Positions 17,784 to 26,947 of a stretch of DNA of 64,000 nucleotides are shown piece by piece; within the stretch, counting starts at the first letter, position 1, and the number at the start of each line of letters is the position of its first letter. The stretch covers positions 682,001 to 746,000 of the forward strand of contig JAWKNA010000003.1 of assembly GCA_041391925.1 (NCBI GenBank), read 5' to 3'. The notes under the pieces are model-generated. The model saw only the letters and a list, made by a program, of their open reading frames with translations. It was not told the origin of the DNA and did not search any database. The position numbers and the translations under genes are program-made. This DNA is from JBPOFM01 sp041391925 (lineage in GTDB: Bacteria > Bacteroidota > Bacteroidia > Flavobacteriales > Flavobacteriaceae).

Positions 17784-20700
17784 TTAATATCGTTTCACTG
17801 CGCGTTTGGTAATCACTTGTCCATTGGACAAAGTTACTTTAGCCATATACGCAGCTTGGCTCAAACCAGTAAGTTCATAAACTTCCGACGGGCTGTTGCC
17901 TTTTAAGTTGTAAAGTGTTCTTCCAAGCATATCGATGATTTCAACAGATAAAATATCCAAACCATTCCCAACATTAAATTTCACCTGTCCGTTAGGCAGC
18001 TCGATAATGCTCAAGCCACTTGCAGGAATTTCATTGTCAATCACAGAAAGTGCTTGGTCTCTGAACACAATCTCAAAACGATTGTTGAATTCGCCAGATT
18101 GGGAACTAAAAATGTAATCTGATGAAGATAGATTATAAGTAACATTCAATAAATTGTCCTTTAAATAAATAGTGTTTGAATTAAAAAATTCCCCTTGCAA
18201 ATCAGCAATGGACAATTTATACGTGGTCGGTTCGGTAATAGAGGTATAAAATCCTAACGGGATAGTTTCATCCAAATTCAGGCTGCTTATACTTTTACCT
18301 TGTATGGCATATTTCTTTTCGTCAACACCATCAATTAGAGTATATAGTGCAGACATAACTCCCGATGACAAGTTTCTTTGCGTGTCATAAGCCATTCCGT
18401 CCTCACCATTGGTAGCCCCATCAACATAGCCTACCAATAGTTGACTGAAAACACCATTGTTGGACGTCAAGTTCATCCATAATTTATTTGGTTGAGGCAT
18501 TCCAGATCTAAAGAACTGATCATTGCTCGATTCATCGGCAACTCTCATAGCATTGTTAAAGGTGACATTACCATTGGACAGTCCTTTTACAAAGAAGCTT
18601 TGTCCGGACGGAATGTAATTGCCTGGATCTGGAGTAACACCACTGCCACCAGCAACATTCCCAACAAACCTATTGATGATGGCATAGTCATCTCTAAAAT
18701 TTTGAGCTTCATTACCATTATTAGTATTTGAAGGAGGAATTGTTGAGTGTGACCATAAGTAGGCTGCCCCATCTATAAATGCTGTATTGGCATCATATAA
18801 ATCATTGAAAGAAAGTGCTCCAGGATATGGATTCCCTATCAAATTCCAGTCATTATCTCCATTCGGGCCGTTATAAAATATTGGTGTCGTGATGGTTCCT
18901 GTATTATATGGTCCATCAAAAGTGATTTGTCTCGTTCCGGGGAACATTCCAGAATTCAAAACGGTGGCAGCAAAACCTTGACCTGGTGCCATGATCATTC
19001 CGGCAGGGGCTACTTGCCAGTCAAATGGAGCTGCATCGTCAATGTCATCATGACCTGGAACAGTTCCATTATCATTATTGGTTTCCATGGTAACATCCAG
19101 ATAATTAGCTGCATCATACCAAAATCGTCGATTGGCTGGTGCAATATCTATGGCAGCTCCAACAGTAGTTCCAAAAACTGGTGAACTCCAATAGGTATAA
19201 TCATACCAATTATTGATAACGGAGGTTGATTTATTGACCATGGCACTTCCACCCGAATTGAGAACAAACCCATTGTTAAAATCGGCACGTTGTACAAAGG
19301 AACCATGTGTTTGAACAATGAGATTACCATCTACAGTAGCAAAGTTTTCCACCTCCACATACGTACTGTTGTCTACATTCAAAGTATAGGGAGCATTGAT
19401 AATTAATTGGCACGCAGAAAAACTGGTTTGCCCTCCAGCATTTACACCTGTATCATAATTATCATCTATAACAGCTATCGTATTAATGTCAGGTGGAGCA
19501 GGATTCCATACGCCACTGCGCCATATAGTTTGTGCAATATCCAGTTTTATAGCATCACTGGCCACATAACAGGTATTGTTATCTTCTCTAACAGAACAAT
19601 AAAATTGGTAATCCACCTTGTTATAAACATTATCTACATCCAAGGTGCTAGTACCGACACCTGTCACATCATTGATTGTATTGGTAATCAAATAATCACC
19701 TCCAGAAGTAATTTGAGTCCAAACATTGGTAACGCCATCAAAATAATACCATTCAAAATTTAGCTGTTTAGTGTCAGCTGGCGATGTCTCATTATAGCCT
19801 TCACTGGCATCAATGGTAATGCTTGCAGTGTCACATACATTTGAAGTAGTGAAAAATGAATTAATTATTGGTAGGCCACCATCAAATGTAGGAGTGACAC
19901 CCACAGGAACACAAGTGGTTGTGTTTGCTGGAGGATTGTAAATATCGGTAATTGTCCAGTCGGATGCATTATAGGTCGTTGAAGGATTTGACGCACTAAG
20001 ATTTCTTAACATGTAATAGCCAACATAGTTAGGAGTTAAAGCTTGGTCAATACTAACATAAGCGCTAGTGGTTGTATCAAATTTTCGTAACTCAAAACCA
20101 TCATCCGCATTAAATCCGATTACTACATCGTCATATGGGGTTACATATCCAGTACATTCACTGGCACTTACTCTTATTCTATACAATTCACCCGGGGCCA
20201 AAGTACCAGAAGGAGAAAACCAAACAGAATATGGTAAACTTCCCACAGTACCTGTTCTGTATATTCTATAGTTGTTAAGATTTACCGTTTGTAATGTAGG
20301 ATTGAGTATGGTAATCATTCCTCCATTACCATAATCCACTGGAGGTCCGTTAGCGTTATTGTCTTCATCAAAAATTTCATAAATAAACAAATCCGTACCA
20401 TTAAAAGTAGATTGGCAAGCTGAATCATCTTTATCAATGACATCAAAAGCAATCGCTGAATCACAAACCCCAACAGTGGATATGACGATATCTCCATCAG
20501 TAGCACCCGCTGGAACAATAACAACAAGTTGGTTTGGTGTCCAGGAATCAATAGTTGCAGAAATTCCATTAAACTTTACGACTGTAGAAGCCGTAAAATC
20601 ACTACCATTGATGGTAACATAAGTTCCTTCAGGACCAGAAGACGGCAATGCGGTTGCGACAGTGGTTGGATTTGTACAAGGTGTACAGAATACCTTAACA

Positions 20701-23318
20701 TCATCCAGATACCAAGTGTTGAAGGTCGACCTAAAACGAAAAGTGACATTGGTATTAGAGCTCAAATCGACTCCTGCAGCATTGGTTAAGTCTAACGTTT
20801 CAGTATTTCCTGCTTGTGTAACAGCAAACGAATAAAAAGGCACATAGGCACCAGCGCCGATTCTATATTCCACAGTAGCTATTTGTCCCTCGCCACTAGC
20901 ACTTGCATCTTGATAAAATTGTAGGACTTCTGGATTGTCAACTGCAGGTGTAATGATATTTCTGTTAAGGGCTAGAGCTCTACAGTTAGGTCCACTCAAG
21001 TAATGGGTTGCGCCAGTATCATTGGTGGAATTACCGCCCCAACCTACAGGAAGAGCTGTATCAGCAAAAACCTCATTGATACAATTGCTATCATAAACAT
21101 TAAGTGTCACAATATCGGACACCAAAACACCACAAGTACCACTACTTATGATAACTCGGTATTTATAACCATTTTTAGATAACTGTATATTGTTTTGTGT
21201 GTAGGTGTTTGAATTTGGCCCCACATTTGTCCATACAATTCCATCGGCACTTTCTTGCCACTGATAGGAGGTGGCATTGGTTGCAACAACGGTAAAAGTA
21301 ACAGTATCACCAACAGAAGCAACTGCATTTACTGGTTGTGTCGTAATGACAGGCGAATAATTTATAACCACTGCATATGCAACCGAATTGATGGACCAAC
21401 AAGTACCATCAAAAGTATTTACATAATAAGTGCCGGAAGTGGTAGCTTCCAAAGGTGTAGTTGTTGGATTGGCAGTCGAGTGTCCATCTGCCGTTGTTTG
21501 CCAAAATGTGGTTGCGCTTGGCAATGAATAGGTCAATTCTGTGCTATCACATTCCGGGGTATCGCCAGCAATGGTTCCTGTGGGGTCTGCAGCTGGTGAT
21601 GGACAGTCATAACAGGTCCATGAAAGGTCATCAAAAGCAACTCTATTACTTGGAGTAGAATTATTATCAAGCGTAATAATGACATCATAAGGAACATTGA
21701 TACCAGATATGGTTGTAGTTGTGGCAGTGGCACTGTAAGGTACTGTTCCAACTATCATACCATTGACTTTTAAATCAAAAGTGCCACTAGAACCAGGAAA
21801 TTTCAATTGCGTAGTGACAGTTAAACTTCCAATACCATCCGTAAATTGTGGCGAGGTCAAACTACCATTTCTAACAGTAATGGCTGGACCAGTAATAGTT
21901 TGATCTGTCCTGGCATCTGTGGCAGTCCAAGTGCCACCAGTGCCTGTCCAAGTTCTTGTAGTATATGCCGATGATGAGGTAGGTATGTTGGTAAAATCTT
22001 CCGTATGACATTGCGGTACATTTGCGACGGTCAGAACTCCAGAGATATATGAAGAATTATTCCAAAGTCCTCCAGACAATCCGTCAGGAGCAATACCTCC
22101 ATAGAGATAAACACCTCCATTTAATGTAAAACGTGTCGCATAATAGTAAGTTCCAGGAGAAGTAATTGCAGCACCCAATTCCCCTAAATATTCATCATTT
22201 TGAGGGATTCCAGCTACAACATTACAATCCGAACAAGCCGCATTATATGTAGTCGGAATCCAATTAGTCCATGTATTTGGATTGGTGTTAGAAGTGCTAT
22301 ATCCAATTTCTGCCATAATATTCAGACCTTGACCTACACCTGGCGTGACGCCCTGTTCATAAACTTGTCCATAAACCCCAAAGGCATCACCAAGTGTGAT
22401 AGAACCTACTCCAGGAAATTGGAGATTGCAAAAATCGACCGTATCGACACTTAAGACACCGCTGATATCGACAGTCGTATCCCAAAATCCATTTCCACCA
22501 CCAGTATTATAACCACCATAGCGAAAACCCGAGCCATTGTATTGAAAACGACTAGCATAATAGTAAGTGCCGGAAGGAAGCGTTGGAAGTGTGCCAATAT
22601 TGGCTACATATTCATCGTCAGTAGCATTTACTTGGGTATTAAATGTTGCTGGAATCCAATTAGTCCATGTATTCGGATTTGTATTAGCAGTATTATAACC
22701 AATCCATGCAGAAATATTTGGATCTCCTCCGGGAAGATTGGTAACTCCCGCCTCACGAACTTGAGCATAAACATTAAAAACAGTTCCAACAGTTGTATTT
22801 CCAACTTGCGGAAATTGCAGATTACACCAATCAACTAAATTAACTGGAAGTACACCTCTAATAGCAATTTCATCTATACCGATTCCAATACCATTATTTG
22901 TCCCTGCAACAGTAAACCTTATCCTAACTTGGGTACCGTTATAGCTAGATAAATCAAATTGAGCTTGAGCGGTAAGAGTATTATTAGCTGGTGTTCTCGT
23001 ACCCAAGACGGTCCAAGTTCCTCCATCATCTGTAGAAATTGATACAGTAACAGTATTTTCAGCAGTATCAACACCACCAAAGGTCCTAGCTGTAAAATCT
23101 AGAGTCTCATTGGTATATGTGTTGAAATTCATTGCAGGTGTGATGGTACTGGAAGTTGCTCTGAGCAATTGTAAATAGGTAGTTCCTGCAACATCTGTAT
23201 CAGTCCAAGTTCCAAATCCTGCGACATCTGTTCTAATCGGTGTAATCGCAACCTGCCCAAATCCAGACAAAACAAAGCATAAAAATGCAACTACTACGAG
23301 GGAGTATTTTTTAATCAT
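17784..23318 (-). CDS. Giant modular T9SS-sorted surface protein (Ig-like, IPT/TIG, lamin-tail-like modules)
   Basis: 1,844 residues from the ATG at 23318 (MIKKYSLVVVAFLCFVLSGFGQ); an in-frame ATG at 23330 adds four residues. After the signal peptide comes a MAM/jelly-roll-like module (about 25-160). Two tandem homologous modules follow (about 165-295 and 296-440), each with NTNPNTWTNWIP and GTYYYA. An HYR/Ig-like module starting PVITTQPVNAVASVGDTV lies near 660-750, an IPT/TIG module near 890-975, and a lamin-tail-like module near 980-1090. The last 72 residues are a type A sorting domain ending GLSQAAYMAKVTLSNGQVITKRAVKRY-like. It is probably an adhesin or matrix protein delivered by T9SS. 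No catalytic site was recognised. The gene is single and is closed by the bidirectional terminator. Confidence 0.85.
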   Translation of the reverse strand: MIKKYSLVVVAFLCFVLSGFGQVAITPIRTDVAGFGTWTDTDVAGTTYLQLLRATSSTITPAMNFNTYTNETLDFTARTFGGVDTAENTVTVSISTDDGGTWTVLGTRTPANNTLTAQAQFDLSSYNGTQVRIRFTVAGTNNGIGIGIDEIAIRGVLPVNLVDWCNLQFPQVGNTTVGTVFNVYAQVREAGVTNLPGGDPNISAWIGYNTANTNPNTWTNWIPATFNTQVNATDDEYVANIGTLPTLPSGTYYYASRFQYNGSGFRYGGYNTGGGNGFWDTTVDISGVLSVDTVDFCNLQFPGVGSITLGDAFGVYGQVYEQGVTPGVGQGLNIMAEIGYSTSNTNPNTWTNWIPTTYNAACSDCNVVAGIPQNDEYLGELGAAITSPGTYYYATRFTLNGGVYLYGGIAPDGLSGGLWNNSSYISGVLTVANVPQCHTEDFTNIPTSSSAYTTRTWTGTGGTWTATDARTDQTITGPAITVRNGSLTSPQFTDGIGSLTVTTQLKFPGSSGTFDLKVNGMIVGTVPYSATATTTTISGINVPYDVIITLDNNSTPSNRVAFDDLSWTCYDCPSPAADPTGTIAGDTPECDSTELTYSLPSATTFWQTTADGHSTANPTTTPLEATTSGTYYVNTFDGTCWSINSVAYAVVINYSPVITTQPVNAVASVGDTVTFTVVATNATSYQWQESADGIVWTNVGPNSNTYTQNNIQLSKNGYKYRVIISSGTCGVLVSDIVTLNVYDSNCINEVFADTALPVGWGGNSTNDTGATHYLSGPNCRALALNRNIITPAVDNPEVLQFYQDASASGEGQIATVEYRIGAGAYVPFYSFAVTQAGNTETLDLTNAAGVDLSSNTNVTFRFRSTFNTWYLDDVKVFCTPCTNPTTVATALPSSGPEGTYVTINGSDFTASTVVKFNGISATIDSWTPNQLVVIVPAGATDGDIVISTVGVCDSAIAFDVIDKDDSACQSTFNGTDLFIYEIFDEDNNANGPPVDYGNGGMITILNPTLQTVNLNNYRIYRTGTVGSLPYSVWFSPSGTLAPGELYRIRVSASECTGYVTPYDDVVIGFNADDGFELRKFDTTTSAYVSIDQALTPNYVGYYMLRNLSASNPSTTYNASDWTITDIYNPPANTTTCVPVGVTPTFDGGLPIINSFFTTSNVCDTASITIDASEGYNETSPADTKQLNFEWYYFDGVTNVWTQITSGGDYLITNTINDVTGVGTSTLDVDNVYNKVDYQFYCSVREDNNTCYVASDAIKLDIAQTIWRSGVWNPAPPDINTIAVIDDNYDTGVNAGGQTSFSACQLIINAPYTLNVDNSTYVEVENFATVDGNLIVQTHGSFVQRADFNNGFVLNSGGSAMVNKSTSVINNWYDYTYWSSPVFGTTVGAAIDIAPANRRFWYDAANYLDVTMETNNDNGTVPGHDDIDDAAPFDWQVAPAGMIMAPGQGFAATVLNSGMFPGTRQITFDGPYNTGTITTPIFYNGPNGDNDWNLIGNPYPGALSFNDLYDANTAFIDGAAYLWSHSTIPPSNTNNGNEAQNFRDDYAIINRFVGNVAGGSGVTPDPGNYIPSGQSFFVKGLSNGNVTFNNAMRVADESSNDQFFRSGMPQPNKLWMNLTSNNGVFSQLLVGYVDGATNGEDGMAYDTQRNLSSGVMSALYTLIDGVDEKKYAIQGKSISSLNLDETIPLGFYTSITEPTTYKLSIADLQGEFFNSNTIYLKDNLLNVTYNLSSSDYIFSSQSGEFNNRFEIVFRDQALSVIDNEIPASGLSIIELPNGQVKFNVGNGLDILSVEIIDMLGRTLYNLKGNSPSEVYELTGLSQAAYMAKVTLSNGQVITKRAVKRY

Positions 23319-23355
23319 AGGGAAAATCATTTTTTTTGCTTAAAATGCAAACGTG

Positions 23356-23363
23356 CAAATATA
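23356..23363 (-). promoter_or_regulatory. -7 promoter element of the giant surface protein gene
   Basis: It reads TATATTTG on the reverse strand, 37 nt upstream of the ATG at 23318. The -33 half is not clear. Confidence 0.45.
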
Positions 23364-23595
23364 AGCCAATTTGTTGAATTCTAAACTGTTTGATTGGTCG
23401 TTTTATTAACAAAGCCCTTGCAAAATCTATATTGGATATACGAAACATAGAGTCTGCTTGGATGTATGAAAACCAACAATTTACCACAAAATTTAGGCAT
23501 TTTTATGCCCATGCGCCAGCGCCCATACAAATGTATCCATAATTGCTTTTTTCAGGTGAGTTGTGTGTGTTACGAATATGTTATTAATTTGTATC

Positions 23596-24066
23596 ATGAA
23601 GACCACCAAAGCCTACACAATTGAAGAAGCAACACGAAAACTGGAGCAGTATTGCAGCTATCAGGAACGTTGCCACAAGGAGGTGATTCAAAAATTGCAG
23701 CGCATGAACATGATTCCACAAGCAATTGACGTGATTGTGGTACACTTGCTCAACAACAATTTCCTCAATGAAGAACGGTTTGCACGTGCCTTTGTCAGGG
23801 GCAAATTCAGGATCAAAAAATGGGGCAACTACCGCATCACCCAAGAGTTAAAACAAAGGGACATCTCTAAGACCCTTATCACTTTAGCCATCAAAGAAAT
23901 TCCCGGTTCAGAGTACCTAGAAACCTTCCATGAGCTCGCAGAAAAAAAAGCACGCACCATCAAGGACACGAACATCCAAAAAAAGAAAAAAAAGCTCGCC
24001 GACTACCTTCTATATCGAGGTTGGGAAAGCCATTTGGTATATGACAAAGTCAATCAACTGTTTTGA
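23596..24066 (+). CDS. recX: Regulatory protein RecX
   Basis: 156 residues from the ATG at 23596 (MKTTKAYTIEEATRKLEQYCSYQERC). An upstream start at 23563 would add 11 residues that do not fit the family. Three-helix RecX repeats are visible: RCHKEVIQKLQRM, then LLNNNFLNEERFARAFVRGKFRIKKWGNYRI with the invariant F.DERFA-like block, then a third repeat ending in LLYRGW. RecX binds RecA filaments and limits strand exchange. It is not next to recA here. Its 3' side is followed by an 11-bp tandem repeat. Confidence 0.88.
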   Translation: MKTTKAYTIEEATRKLEQYCSYQERCHKEVIQKLQRMNMIPQAIDVIVVHLLNNNFLNEERFARAFVRGKFRIKKWGNYRITQELKQRDISKTLITLAIKEIPGSEYLETFHELAEKKARTIKDTNIQKKKKKLADYLLYRGWESHLVYDKVNQLF

Positions 24067-24152
24067 TTAATGTCCAAAAGATTTTGATCGCGAAGATAAG
24101 TGCGATATCTACCCCATCCATTAGCTATCAAAAATGAAATATCCGAGTATAT

Positions 24153-24207
24153 ATGTCGACTTCATATCGACTTCATATCGACTTTATGTCGAGTTTATAG
24201 CGACTTA
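24153..24207. repeat. Five-copy 11-bp tandem repeat
   Basis: The consecutive units are atgtcgacttc, atatcgacttc, atatcgacttt, atgtcgagttt and atagcgactta. All share the core TCGACTT with one or two changes. The period is 11 bp, close to one helical turn, and it is non-coding on both strands. It lies between recX and the terminator of the convergent barrel-protein gene. Confidence 0.85.
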
Positions 24208-24263
24208 TGGAGGGATGTAATTCATTTTTCAAGGTGGTCTTTTCAGCAGACATATAAAATAAG

Positions 24264-24300
24264 GAAAAAAAAACAGCATTATCCAGATGACAATGCTGTT
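24264..24300 (-). terminator. Intrinsic terminator of the small barrel-protein gene
   Basis: The stem is aacagcatt at 24272-24280 with aatgctgtt at 24292-24300. On the reverse strand it is followed by a run of about nine T (plus-strand A run from 24264). It lies 26 nt past the stop of the gene ending at 24326. Confidence 0.82.
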
Positions 24301-24325
24301 TCACATGTATGTACAATACGTAAAG

Positions 24326-24817
24326 TTATAGACTGAAAACCGCCCCTAGATTCACCACAAACTGATTATGGATATAGTCAGCGGGTTTTAAGTCATTGGT
24401 ATCATATTTTGCAATAGGGAAGACTGCTTCCGTAAAGACCCCAAATCCTTCAGAGAAAAAATAACGAGCACCAACATGGCCCCCAAAGTTCTTCAAGCTT
24501 AAGTTAAGCCCAGGATATAAGTCAAAATTGTCATCCACACCGATAATGCTTCCCAAATGGGCATTGAATCGACCCTTTAGATCTATACGGTCTCCAAAAT
24601 CAGCATCTATAGCATCATTTACACTCAAAGCATAGGTTGATGATACACCAACTGAAATATTGTCGCCAAGGCCATAATCATAGCTGACATAAATACCACT
24701 AGCTGCATCTTGCAAGTTGGCACCTACCTGAAATTTATTGTCCATATTGCCTTTGAACGCTTGTGCATTGGCAAACGAGACAGTTAATAGTGCAATAAGG
24801 AATAGTACTTTTTTCAT
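24326..24817 (-). CDS. Small outer-membrane beta-barrel protein (DUF6646-like)
   Basis: 163 residues with signal peptide MKKVLFLIALLTVSFANAQ. The mature part is a series of amphipathic strands separated by turns: FQVGANLQDAASGIYVSYDYGL, NISVGVSSTYALS, VGARYFFSEGFGVFTEAVFPIAKY. It finishes with NQFVVNLGAVFSL, whose C-terminal aromatic/leucine strand is typical of barrels inserted by Bam. An eight-stranded barrel is likely. I associate it tentatively with DUF6646; the function is unknown. It has its own promoter and terminator. Confidence 0.8.
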   Translation of the reverse strand: MKKVLFLIALLTVSFANAQAFKGNMDNKFQVGANLQDAASGIYVSYDYGLGDNISVGVSSTYALSVNDAIDADFGDRIDLKGRFNAHLGSIIGVDDNFDLYPGLNLSLKNFGGHVGARYFFSEGFGVFTEAVFPIAKYDTNDLKPADYIHNQFVVNLGAVFSL

Positions 24818-24845
24818 GTTAGTTGTTTTAAAAATTGTAATCGGG

Positions 24846-24853
24846 CAAATATA
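24846..24853 (-). promoter_or_regulatory. -7 promoter element of the barrel-protein gene
   Basis: It reads TATATTTG on the reverse strand, 28 nt upstream of the ATG at 24817. Confidence 0.45.
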
Positions 24854-24878
24854 TTATAAGTTTTATGAACTCTGAATT

Positions 24879-25742
24879 TTATTTCAAACTCATATTGGTG
24901 CGTTTGATGGCCTCTTCATTCTTCCAATCAATCCATTTTTGGCCTTTCACGCGACGCATCAAGTTGTCAAAATGGCGCAGGATGAAAATGTTGTAAACCG
25001 CTTGGCCAAAGTTCTTCGGGTTTCTTGCTATGGCTCGAAGACTCATAGAGAATCCAGGGGTAAGATACTTCATATAATGCCAATAACCTTCTGGCATGTA
25101 GAGTACCTCACCATGGTTCAGTTCAGTCTTATAGCCTTTGGCATGCTCTAACGCTGGCCATTTCTCCAAATCTGGATTGGAAAAATCAATGTCTTCCCTT
25201 GTAATCAAGGAGTGCGGGATTTTATAAAGATATTTGTTTTGCTTCTGGTCAAACAAGATACAAAGTTTTTTTCCTTCAAAATGAAAATGGAAAATATTCG
25301 CCAAATCAATATCATAATGCATAAAGGTATGGGAATTTTCACCGCCAAAAAACAACATTGGCAACCCTTTCATCAATTTTAGTCCAAAATCTGGATAAGA
25401 ATAATCTTTTTGTAGCTGAGGCACTTCCTTTAAGGCATTCCAAAGAAAAATACGGAATTTGGTGGGTTCAGACTTGAGCAAATCAATATAGTCGCTCATC
25501 TTCATCTTGGCATGTGGCTCATTGAATCCGTCCTTGTAATCTACGGGTCTGTCATCGTATAGAGGCACAATCTTATCGCCAACGGTTTCTTTCATATAAT
25601 CAAGATTCCATTTGGTAAAGGCTGGCCAATCTTCAATAAAACGTTCAATAACCACAGGTTTTTGGGGTCGGAAATAATCTCTTAAAAAAGCCTCTTTTGT
25701 AATCGTTTTTACACGAGGAATGTCTTGTAGGTCCAATGCCAA
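24879..25742 (-). CDS. Cupin-like / JmjC-domain protein (TTG start)
   Basis: 287 residues with a single cupin_8/JmjC fold. The N-terminal PVVIERFIEDWPAFTKWNLDYM is the typical lead-in of JmjC hydroxylases. The iron-binding facial triad is suggested by the HYD in THTFMHYDIDLAN and the later His in MPEGYWHYMKYL. A 2-oxoglutarate-dependent Fe(II) oxygenase activity on a protein or small molecule is therefore plausible. The start codon is TTG: an in-frame TAA lies just upstream and no other Met precedes the domain. A -7 element is 20 nt upstream. Confidence 0.85.
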   Translation of the reverse strand: MALDLQDIPRVKTITKEAFLRDYFRPQKPVVIERFIEDWPAFTKWNLDYMKETVGDKIVPLYDDRPVDYKDGFNEPHAKMKMSDYIDLLKSEPTKFRIFLWNALKEVPQLQKDYSYPDFGLKLMKGLPMLFFGGENSHTFMHYDIDLANIFHFHFEGKKLCILFDQKQNKYLYKIPHSLITREDIDFSNPDLEKWPALEHAKGYKTELNHGEVLYMPEGYWHYMKYLTPGFSMSLRAIARNPKNFGQAVYNIFILRHFDNLMRRVKGQKWIDWKNEEAIKRTNMSLK

Positions 25743-25762
25743 GGTTTCAGATTTTTAACGAG

Positions 25763-25770
25763 CAAAGTTA
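25763..25770 (-). promoter_or_regulatory. -7 promoter element of the JmjC-like gene
   Basis: It reads TAACTTTG on the reverse strand, 20 nt upstream of the TTG start at 25742, which fits a short leader. Confidence 0.55.
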
Positions 25771-25870
25771 AGAAAACGTTACGAAAAAAAATTATAGAAA
25801 TGTTAATCTCTTTTAATTAAGCAGATGTTTTGGTCCAAAAACAGAAAATAAATGGTAATGATGAAATCAT

Positions 25871-26839
25871 CTATTTGATTCCAAGGAAAGTATCCAGAAT
25901 GCTATAAAATTTTTCAGGTTCTTCTAAATAGGGATTGTGACCACTGTTTTCAAACATTTCAAATTGTGCCTGTGGCATAAAAGTTTTATACTGTACAGCA
26001 AACTCCGGAGTAGAAACACCATCATATCGACCAGCGCAAATAAGGGTCTTGGCTTTCACGTTTTTTAAGTCTTGTCGATAATCTTGATTGATCATACTGC
26101 CAGACACATCAAAATCACCATCACGACCAATAATGGCAACATACACATCATTGGCCCAACCTCGATAGGCTTCTTTTGGTTGGTGTTGTTGCAATTGGGT
26201 ATTGTGGTAATACACATATTTAGTGGGAAAACTTCCATAAAGAGATTTTAAAGGCTCTTCACTGGATACATACCCTAAGGCTCGAAGGGAATCCACTTGA
26301 CGCCATTTCTCGGGGAAATGGGTTCTTGCATAAAAATTATAGCTATCACAATTGGCTTGCCACATGGCACCACTATGAAAACCGCTGATGAGCACCATCT
26401 TATCCACATTATTAGGGTATTTAATAGCATAGGCTTGTGCCGGAACGGTCCCATACGAATGTCCAACCAAAGATATCCTATCAAACTTTAAAAGCTTACG
26501 AAGCTGCTCAATCAATTCCACATCATTGGCCACCGAATATTCAGATGGGTCTTTGGCATCATCACTTTTACCACGCCCTAAGAAATCAAAAAATACAACC
26601 GTATTGGTTTTGTAATACTGACCAAAATTGCCCTGCATATAATCATGTGAATTGCCAGGGCCACCAGGCAAAAAGAAAATAGGAGCACCACTTCCCAACA
26701 CTTCTACATTTATTTTATAACCATCTATAGTATAAAATTTGGATTCAAATTTATCGTAAATGTCGGGGTCAGTTTGAGAATGCAAATTATGGGTTAACAA
26801 TATAAAACCCATGACAATAAGTTTAGAATATACGTTCAT
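25871..26839 (-). CDS. Secreted alpha/beta hydrolase (proline-iminopeptidase-like)
   Basis: 322 residues from the ATG at 26839. The signal peptide is MNVYSKLIVMGFILLTHNLHSQ. The catalytic elements are complete: oxyanion-hole block FFLPGGPGNSHDYM, nucleophile S128 in LVGHSYG, acid in CAGRYDGVSTPE, and base in FENSGHNPYLEEP. The GGPG loop and lid region resemble proline iminopeptidases of the S33 family. Being secreted, it likely acts in the periplasm. The substrate is not determined. It is divergent from the M61 peptidase gene. Confidence 0.88.
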   Translation of the reverse strand: MNVYSKLIVMGFILLTHNLHSQTDPDIYDKFESKFYTIDGYKINVEVLGSGAPIFFLPGGPGNSHDYMQGNFGQYYKTNTVVFFDFLGRGKSDDAKDPSEYSVANDVELIEQLRKLLKFDRISLVGHSYGTVPAQAYAIKYPNNVDKMVLISGFHSGAMWQANCDSYNFYARTHFPEKWRQVDSLRALGYVSSEEPLKSLYGSFPTKYVYYHNTQLQQHQPKEAYRGWANDVYVAIIGRDGDFDVSGSMINQDYRQDLKNVKAKTLICAGRYDGVSTPEFAVQYKTFMPQAQFEMFENSGHNPYLEEPEKFYSILDTFLGIK

Positions 26840-26947
26840 AACAATCAATTTGTTTGTTAAATATAATCATTAACACTTAAGAAGTATAGGAGATAGGGCT
26901 GGAAATAAAAATCATAAATTGTATATTACACCATTAAAATCATTCAA

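Noticed and set aside
22542..22838. Plus-strand frames inside the giant surface-protein gene
   Set aside because: They are antisense shadows with biased composition and no recognisable domains.
24153..24207. CRISPR array
   Set aside because: Units are 11 bp, adjoin without spacers, and no cas genes are present.
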